From an uncultured Fusobacterium sp. (GTDB lineage: Bacteria; Fusobacteriota; Fusobacteriia; Fusobacteriales; Fusobacteriaceae), in assembly GCA_900543175.1 (NCBI GenBank), contig UQQO01000068.1, positions 1 through 11,572 on the forward strand: a stretch of DNA of 11,572 nucleotides, given 5' to 3'. The position numbers and the translations under genes were made by a program. Position 1 is the stretch's first letter; every line of letters starts with the position of its first letter. A model generated the notes under the pieces. The model was not told the DNA's origin. It searched no databases and saw only the letters and a list, made by a program, of their open reading frames with translations. Shown piece by piece: positions 7,237-11,572 of the stretch.

Positions 7237-7252
7237 TTTTATTTTTCTAGTA

Positions 7253-7281
7253 ATTATAACATTTTTGACATAAAAAATCAA
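7253..7281 (-). promoter_or_regulatory. pnp promoter
   Basis: On the minus strand TTGATT (7276-7281) is followed after 17 nt by TATAAT (7253-7258), preceded by TG at 7260-7261, giving a full extended -10. The expected start is near 7246, leaving a leader of about 115 nt that contains the whole inverted repeat at 7160-7236. Confidence 0.7.
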
Positions 7282-7293
7282 ATTTATCATAAT
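7265..7293 (+). promoter_or_regulatory. fplA upstream promoter candidate
   Basis: A consensus -35 TTGACA (7265-7270) stands 17 nt before CATAAT (7288-7293). Its -35 box lies within the spacer of the oppositely directed pnp promoter, so the two probably compete for polymerase. The expected start is near 7300, giving a leader of about 60 nt for fplA. Confidence 0.6.
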
Positions 7294-7317
7294 TGTATTT
7301 TATTTATTTTTAAAACT

Positions 7318-7326
7318 TGGTATAAT
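7318..7326 (+). promoter_or_regulatory. fplA proximal extended -10 promoter candidate
   Basis: TGGTATAAT is a perfect extended -10 with no convincing -35 at normal spacing. The expected start is near 7333, about 28 nt before the fplA ATG, with the ribosome binding site AGGAGA at 7351-7356. It may act in tandem with the promoter at 7265-7293. Confidence 0.6.
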
Positions 7327-7360
7327 ATAAATTATTTATAGAAAAAAATTAGGAGAAGAG

Positions 7361-9685
7361 ATGAAAAAGATTATAAATATACTGGTAATATTTTTGATAA
7401 TATATATGCCAATTACACCGATGAAAAGCTTTTCTAGTACTGTGCAGAAAAAAAATTCTCAAGTATTGGAAGAAGATATAGAGATAAAAAAATTAAAGGA
7501 ACAGATAAATATTTTAAATAATAAGATAAAATTTTTAGAAAAGTCTAAAGCTGTAAAATTAAAAAAAGATAAAAATAGTATAAAGATAGGTTTAGCATTA
7601 AGTGGTGGTGGAGCAAAGGGGCTTGCTCATGTTGGAGTTTTAAGAGTATTAGAAGAAAATGATATAAAAATTGACTATATAACAGGAACAAGTATGGGAG
7701 CTGTTGTAGGGGCTTTATACTCAATAGGGTACACTCCAGATGAGATAGAAAAACTGCTTCTAAATACTGATTGGAATAGCTATATCAATGGAGAGTTAGA
7801 AAATAAGAAAGTTCCGTTAGAACAAAAGGTAAATAATAAAAAATATGCAGCTACTATCAGATATGATAAGGAGTTTAATCTATCTTTGCCAAAAGGAATA
7901 GGAAATACAGAGATAATATATTTGAGATTGAAAAAGATTTTTGCAGGAGCAGAGGAGATAAATGATTTTGATAAATTGCCAATTCCTTTAAGAGTAGTGG
8001 CAACTGATCTAAATAGTGGAAAGGCAGTAGCACTAAAAAAAGGAGATTTAGCAAGGGCGGTAACAGCAAGTATAGCTATACCAACAATATTAGAGCCAGT
8101 TGAAATAGATGGAAATCTTTATGTAGATGGATTAGTTTCAAGAAATCTTCCAGTTGAAGATGCTTTAGCAATGGGATCAGATATTGTAATAGCTAGTGAT
8201 GTTGGAAATGAGGTAAAGGACAACAAAGATTACAATATTTTAAGTGTTCTAAACCAATTGGTAACTATTCAAAGTGCTTCTTCAACACAGGAACAGAGAA
8301 ATATGGCAACTATATTGATATCTCCAGATATTCAAACTTATAGTGCAACTGATATTAAAAAGGGAAAAGAATTAGTAGAGTTAGGGAAAAAAGCTACTTT
8401 AGAACAACTTTATTCCATTGAGAAACTTCCTAAGAGAGAGAAAAAATATCAAGAGAGAATGCTTGAAAATAAGATATATATAGAGAGTATTAAATATACA
8501 GATAAGATTCCAGAAAATAAAAAGGAGATTTTAAATAAGCTTTTAGAAAAATATGAAAATAAATATCTTTCATATGATGAATTAGAAGAGATTATGTTAA
8601 AAATATATAGCACAGATTTTATCAACAAGGTATATTATGATATTCAAGGAACGACTTTAGTTTTAGATGCAGAGATAAATCCAGCTAATATATTTGGAAT
8701 AGGAGCTAGTTATTCAACAGGATATGGAACTGTATTTAATATAGGAACAGAATTTTCAAATACTAAGAAGTTAGGAAATACATCTTCAATAAATGCTCAA
8801 TTTGGTGATTATTTAGGAATATCAGCAGATAATTTCTTTTATTACGGAGTATCAAATAAGATAGGTATTTTTGCAAATGCTTCATATAATGAGGCACCGC
8901 TATATTTATATGATAAAGGGAAGAAGATAGCAGATTATACAAGTGAAAATTTAAGATTTGAAACTGGTATTTTGACACAATATAACAATGAGATATTAGC
9001 AGCTTATGGAGCAGCGTTTAATTATACAAATCTTAAACAAGATACAGGTTTTAGTTGGACAGAACAATTTGAGTATTCAAAAAAATATAATGAAGCCTTT
9101 TTAAAATTAAGCCTTGATAAAACAAATGGATTGATGAACCCAACATCTGGTATTAAAGGAGAGTTTAATTATGTATGGGAAGGAACTTGGGGGAATTCTA
9201 ACTCTAACTTATATGGACCTCTGTATGTTGTTGATGGATATATACCTTTAACAAAAAAATTAACTTTATCTTATGGTATGTATGGTGGAGTAATTTCAGG
9301 AGATAATATCTCTATTGATCAGTATGTAAAATTAGGTGGAACAAGAAATAATATAAAAAATAAAGAGTTTGCTTTTTATGGATATGAGGTTCATCAAAAA
9401 TTAGTTGATGAGTTTTTAATTGGAAGATTAGGTTTAGAGTATGAGATTTTGAGAAATTTATATATAGGAACTAAATGGAATATAGGTAGTTATAGTGAGG
9501 TTAAAGATAAAGAAGATAGTATGTTTGGAGAGAAAGTTCCACAGATGTGGAGTGATTATCACCAAGGATTTGATTTAGAACTGAAATACACCTCTCTATT
9601 TGGACCGATAGAGTTCTCTTTATCAAAAGACAATAAAGATGGCGAGATAATCTCACAATTTAGTATAGGATATATATTTGATTAA
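7361..9685 (+). CDS. fplA: Type Vd autotransporter phospholipase, FplA-like (patatin + POTRA + beta-barrel)
   Basis: This 774-residue protein has the full layout of the type Vd autotransporters FplA (Fusobacterium) and PlpD (Pseudomonas), phospholipases displayed on or released from the cell surface. In order it shows a signal peptide (hydrophobic about 4-18) and a lysine-rich coiled-coil extension (about 33-66). The patatin domain (about 75-350) follows, then a POTRA-like domain (about 370-438) and a C-terminal outer-membrane barrel (about 439-774) rich in alternating aromatic and glycine strands. The patatin oxyanion loop SGGGAKG (81-87), nucleophile S111 in GTSMG (109-113) and catalytic D256 in the DGL motif are intact, so it should be an active class A1-type phospholipase. 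The start is ATG with AGGAGA at 7351-7356. It is transcribed alone, diverging from pnp. The final residue is aspartate rather than the aromatic residue usual at barrel ends. Confidence 0.93.
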   Translation: MKKIINILVIFLIIYMPITPMKSFSSTVQKKNSQVLEEDIEIKKLKEQINILNNKIKFLEKSKAVKLKKDKNSIKIGLALSGGGAKGLAHVGVLRVLEENDIKIDYITGTSMGAVVGALYSIGYTPDEIEKLLLNTDWNSYINGELENKKVPLEQKVNNKKYAATIRYDKEFNLSLPKGIGNTEIIYLRLKKIFAGAEEINDFDKLPIPLRVVATDLNSGKAVALKKGDLARAVTASIAIPTILEPVEIDGNLYVDGLVSRNLPVEDALAMGSDIVIASDVGNEVKDNKDYNILSVLNQLVTIQSASSTQEQRNMATILISPDIQTYSATDIKKGKELVELGKKATLEQLYSIEKLPKREKKYQERMLENKIYIESIKYTDKIPENKKEILNKLLEKYENKYLSYDELEEIMLKIYSTDFINKVYYDIQGTTLVLDAEINPANIFGIGASYSTGYGTVFNIGTEFSNTKKLGNTSSINAQFGDYLGISADNFFYYGVSNKIGIFANASYNEAPLYLYDKGKKIADYTSENLRFETGILTQYNNEILAAYGAAFNYTNLKQDTGFSWTEQFEYSKKYNEAFLKLSLDKTNGLMNPTSGIKGEFNYVWEGTWGNSNSNLYGPLYVVDGYIPLTKKLTLSYGMYGGVISGDNISIDQYVKLGGTRNNIKNKEFAFYGYEVHQKLVDEFLIGRLGLEYEILRNLYIGTKWNIGSYSEVKDKEDSMFGEKVPQMWSDYHQGFDLELKYTSLFGPIEFSLSKDNKDGEIISQFSIGYIFD

Positions 9686-9689
9686 AAAT

Positions 9690-9727
9690 AAAGCTGTTAT
9701 TCTTTCGTGAAGAGAGATAACAGCTTT
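9690..9727. terminator. Bidirectional terminator between fplA and the TSUP permease gene
   Basis: A perfect 11-bp stem (9690-9700 with 9717-9727) contains a smaller inner TCTT/AAGA pairing. On the plus strand it runs into six T residues (9725-9730), starting 5 nt after the fplA stop. On the minus strand it runs into TTTATTTTT just past the permease stop at 9736. It therefore serves both convergent genes. Confidence 0.88.
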
Positions 9728-9735
9728 TTTCTAAC

Positions 9736-10563
9736 TTAGATAAATATAGACATATATGATTTTATAAGACTAGAGATATCAATATGGAATATTGATTCAG
9801 CAATCATTTTAGTTAAAACAATAGTTGTAACAATTAAAAACATAGGTTTAATAAATTTGCTTCCTCTTGTTACAGCCATTTTTGCTCCTATTGTAGCTCC
9901 AATTATCATAATAGCAGCCATAGAGAAAGCATAAAGAAGATTAACTTTTCCCATATATGAAAAGACAATAACACTTGCAATATTACTTGATAGATTTAAT
10001 ATCTTTGCATTTCCACTGGCATTTGTAAAATCTAGCTTAAATATTCTTATTAAAGCAAAAATTAAGAAAGAACCAGTTCCAGGTCCAAAGAAACCATCAT
10101 AAAATCCCATAACAAATGCCATGATAATTCCATATTTAATATTTTGACTAGTAAGCTCTTTAAATTGGTTCTCTTCACCTAAATTTTTATTATGAAGAGT
10201 GTAGATAAGAACTAAAAGCAAAAGTACTATTGCTATTGGATAAAGATATTTAGAGTCTATCATCACAACAGTTTTAACTCCTAATACAGCTCCAATAAAA
10301 GAAAAGATAGCTAACTTTTTCATCATAGTCCAGTTTATCTTTCCAGATTGAGCAAATTTTGCACTACTTGCAATAGTAGAACAACAAGCTGCTATTTTAT
10401 TAGTTCCTAAAGCCACATGAGCAGGTAGACCAGAGGCTAAAAATGCAGGTAAACTGATAAGTCCACCACCTCCAGCAATAGCATCAATAAAAGCTGCACA
10501 GAAACATGCCAATCCTAAAAATATAAAAGATGATAAACTAGCTCCTTCAACTAAACTAAACAT
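9736..10563 (-). CDS. TauE/SafE (TSUP) family membrane permease
   Basis: This 275-residue protein of about eight transmembrane helices belongs to the TSUP family (Pfam TauE), whose characterised members move sulphite, sulphonates or related organosulphur anions. The duplicated half-repeats show the diagnostic glycine/proline motifs: AIAGGGGLISLPA with GLPAHVALGTNK (28-56) in the first half, and GFYDGFFGPGTGSF (153-166) in the second. It most resembles the YfcA-type branch. The start is ATG with a strong GGGAGG upstream at about 10567-10573. It lies 18 nt after the lipoprotein gene, and both probably share the promoter at 11020-11048. The substrate cannot be inferred: no sulphur-metabolism genes are visible nearby. 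Confidence 0.88.
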   Translation of the reverse strand: MFSLVEGASLSSFIFLGLACFCAAFIDAIAGGGGLISLPAFLASGLPAHVALGTNKIAACCSTIASSAKFAQSGKINWTMMKKLAIFSFIGAVLGVKTVVMIDSKYLYPIAIVLLLLVLIYTLHNKNLGEENQFKELTSQNIKYGIIMAFVMGFYDGFFGPGTGSFLIFALIRIFKLDFTNASGNAKILNLSSNIASVIVFSYMGKVNLLYAFSMAAIMIIGATIGAKMAVTRGSKFIKPMFLIVTTIVLTKMIAESIFHIDISSLIKSYMSIFI

Positions 10564-10581
10564 AAACCCTCCCTAAATGTT

Positions 10582-10992
10582 TTATTTTTCTAAATTATTT
10601 AAATTATTAATATAAAAATCAATTTTTTTATTAAAATCCTGTATAAACTCTTTTCTTTTTTCAATCTCATTCCAATCTCTGTTTACTTGATGTCTAAGAG
10701 CTAACATTTTTACTTTTAACTCTTTAATTTCTTCTAAACTAGTATCTTTATTTTTAATTAAATTATCATATTTTTTTACAAGATAATTAAAGTTTTTTAT
10801 GTAAAAATTTTTATAGACTTCATCTTTTCCCCAACTATCTGAGGTTGTCCAAGTATTTAAAGAGATTCCAGCCCCAAAGTGTCCTCCACTTCCCCAGCCT
10901 ATACCTATTCCTGGAGAAACTCCTACATTAGAGCATCCAATAATTAAAAAAAAGAGTGAAAATAAGATTATTAAATTAAACTTTTTGTTCAT
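10582..10992 (-). CDS. Small putative lipoprotein with glycine-rich segment, function unknown
   Basis: I do not recognise this 136-residue protein. It has a lipoprotein signal peptide (MNKKF, hydrophobic 7-18) ending in LIIGC with C20 as the lipidation site. A glycine-rich stretch follows (about 23-40, GIGIGWGSGGHFGAG), then a mostly helical, charged C-terminal half (about 55-136) that looks like a coiled coil or helical bundle. The frame is open to a GTG at 11001, but ATG at 10990-10992 is preferred: it gives a normal signal peptide and places GGGTG about 6 nt upstream. That ribosome binding site is weak compared with its neighbours. A clean promoter lies directly upstream and the TSUP permease gene follows after 18 nt. 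The glycine-rich part recalls segments in some outer-membrane lipoproteins, but this is not enough to name it. Confidence 0.78.
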   Translation of the reverse strand: MNKKFNLIILFSLFFLIIGCSNVGVSPGIGIGWGSGGHFGAGISLNTWTTSDSWGKDEVYKNFYIKNFNYLVKKYDNLIKNKDTSLEEIKELKVKMLALRHQVNRDWNEIEKRKEFIQDFNKKIDFYINNLNNLEK

Positions 10993-11019
10993 AATTATCA
11001 CCCACTAATCATTTTTTAT

Positions 11020-11048
11020 ATTATAGAGTTTTAAAATAATTATTTCAA
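11020..11048 (-). promoter_or_regulatory. Promoter of the lipoprotein-TSUP operon
   Basis: On the minus strand TTGAAA (11043-11048) is followed after exactly 17 nt by TATAAT (11020-11025). The expected start is near 11013, about 20 nt before the chosen ATG at 10992. No other gene lies between this promoter and the trxA terminator. Confidence 0.72.
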
Positions 11049-11087
11049 CTAAATTTTTCTTTAATTAAAGATTTATATAACTAGTAT

Positions 11088-11131
11088 AAAAAAATCTCTC
11101 TACCTAAATCATTTTAGATAGAGAGATTTTT
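11088..11131 (-). terminator. Strong Rho-independent terminator of trxA
   Basis: Nineteen pairs (11090-11108 with 11113-11131) close a 4-nt loop. On the minus strand every position pairs (one G-U), and the stem runs into seven T residues (11088-11094). It starts 21 nt past the trxA stop, and the fully paired orientation confirms it serves trxA. Confidence 0.9.
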
Positions 11132-11152
11132 ATTAATTAACTTCACGAAGGA

Positions 11153-11467
11153 TTATTTTTTTGCAAACTCTAAAAGTTCTTCAGTTGAAACTAAACCAAC
11201 AGATTTTTCAACAGGAGTTCCGTTTTTAAATAGTAATAAAGTAGGAATGCTCATTACTCTAAATTGAGCAGCTAATTCTTCCTCTTCATCAATATTAATT
11301 TTTGCTATTTTAACCTCAGAGTTAAGTTGAGAGTCAGCCTCTTCAAGTCTAGGTGCTAGAGCTTTACAAGGTCCACACCATGCTGCCCAGAAATCAACAA
11401 CTACAGGAACATCTGATTTTAAAACCTCTTTTTCAAAATTTTCTTTAGTTATATGTAAAATTGCCAT
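11153..11467 (-). CDS. trxA: Thioredoxin
   Basis: Thioredoxin is a cytoplasmic protein-disulphide reductase, kept reduced by thioredoxin reductase. The 104-residue protein has the usual length and all hallmarks: buried D25, the active site W30-C31-G-P-C34-K, and cis-proline P75 in the VMSIPTLLLFKNG segment. The final helix is EELLEFAKK. The frame is open upstream to an ATG at 11500, but AGGAGG at 11475-11480 lies inside that extension, 7 nt before the ATG at 11467, which gives the standard MAILHITKENF start. The gene stands alone between its own promoter and terminator. CGPC is the classical general-reductant motif; a thioredoxin reductase gene is not in the window. Confidence 0.96.
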   Translation of the reverse strand: MAILHITKENFEKEVLKSDVPVVVDFWAAWCGPCKALAPRLEEADSQLNSEVKIAKINIDEEEELAAQFRVMSIPTLLLFKNGTPVEKSVGLVSTEELLEFAKK

Positions 11468-11474
11468 ATGAATG

Positions 11475-11480
11475 CCTCCT
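11475..11480 (-). promoter_or_regulatory. Ribosome binding site deciding the trxA start
   Basis: A perfect AGGAGG on the minus strand lies 7 nt before the ATG at 11465-11467. It excludes the in-frame ATG at 11498-11500, which would add 11 residues foreign to the thioredoxin fold. Confidence 0.88.
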
Positions 11481-11511
11481 TTTAAATATTTTAATTTCAT
11501 TTCTTGATTGT

Positions 11512-11540
11512 ATTATATATTATTTTTTTTCTTTTGTCTG
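11512..11540 (-). promoter_or_regulatory. trxA promoter candidate
   Basis: On the minus strand CAGACA (11535-11540, four of six consensus bases) is followed after 17 nt by a perfect TATAAT (11512-11517). The expected start near 11505 leaves a leader of about 38 nt before the trxA ATG. Positions 11541-11572 show nothing further that I can support. Confidence 0.6.
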
Positions 11541-11572
11541 TAACTAAATCACATAATATAGGAAATAGAATT

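Noticed and set aside
7160..7240. Leader hairpin read as a plus-strand terminator (TTCTGAG followed by TTTTATTTTT)
   Set aside because: No plus-strand gene ends nearby, the stem has more mismatches on that strand, and it lies upstream of the plus-strand promoters, so it has nothing to terminate.
10993..11001. Longer lipoprotein start at GTG (10999-11001)
   Set aside because: This GTG is part of the only plausible ribosome binding site for the ATG at 10992, and the ATG gives a standard lysine-led lipoprotein signal peptide.
11002..11152. Possible small gene between the lipoprotein gene and trxA
   Set aside because: The stretch is fully explained by the lipoprotein promoter and the trxA terminator; no open frame with a ribosome binding site was seen.

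Overview
The window is AT-rich, tightly packed bacterial chromosome and most resembles Fusobacterium (Fusobacteriota). The strongest pointers are a type Vd autotransporter phospholipase of the FplA type (signal peptide, patatin domain, POTRA, C-terminal beta-barrel), which implies an outer membrane, together with very low GC and strong AGGAGG-type ribosome binding sites. I cannot name the species from sequence alone.

Layout. Positions 121-7131 hold a leftward (minus-strand) housekeeping block, in transcription order: pnp, rimO, pgsA, a yggT-family gene, rsmH, an ftsL-like gene and a rlmD/rumA-family methyltransferase, closed by a terminator at 72-112. Hairpins lie inside the block after pnp (4994-5020) and after yggT (2738-2761), so it is probably several overlapping transcription units. 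Positions 7132-7360 are a divergent control region. It carries an extended -10 promoter for pnp, a long imperfect hairpin in the pnp leader, and two candidate promoters for fplA. fplA (7361-9685) is the only rightward gene and shares a bidirectional terminator (9690-9727) with the next leftward unit. That unit (9736-10992) is a small lipoprotein gene followed by a TauE/SafE-type permease gene, with a clear promoter at 11020-11048. trxA (11153-11467) is leftward, with its own promoter and a strong terminator (11090-11131).

How the genes relate. The leftward block combines RNA decay (PNPase) with three enzymes that modify the translation machinery: RimO on protein S12, RsmH on 16S rRNA and the RumA-family enzyme on 23S rRNA. 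It also carries phospholipid synthesis (PgsA) and envelope or division functions (YggT, FtsL-like). Thioredoxin and the TSUP permease are independent neighbours.

No mobile element, CRISPR array, tRNA or rRNA was seen, and I found no clearly new multi-gene system. The most interesting points are regulatory: the pnp leader hairpin, the interleaved divergent promoters, and a terminator placed just before the rsmH ribosome binding site. Several start codons were moved to match ribosome binding sites: rsmH GTG at 2709, pnp ATG at 7131, lipoprotein ATG at 10992 and trxA ATG at 11467.
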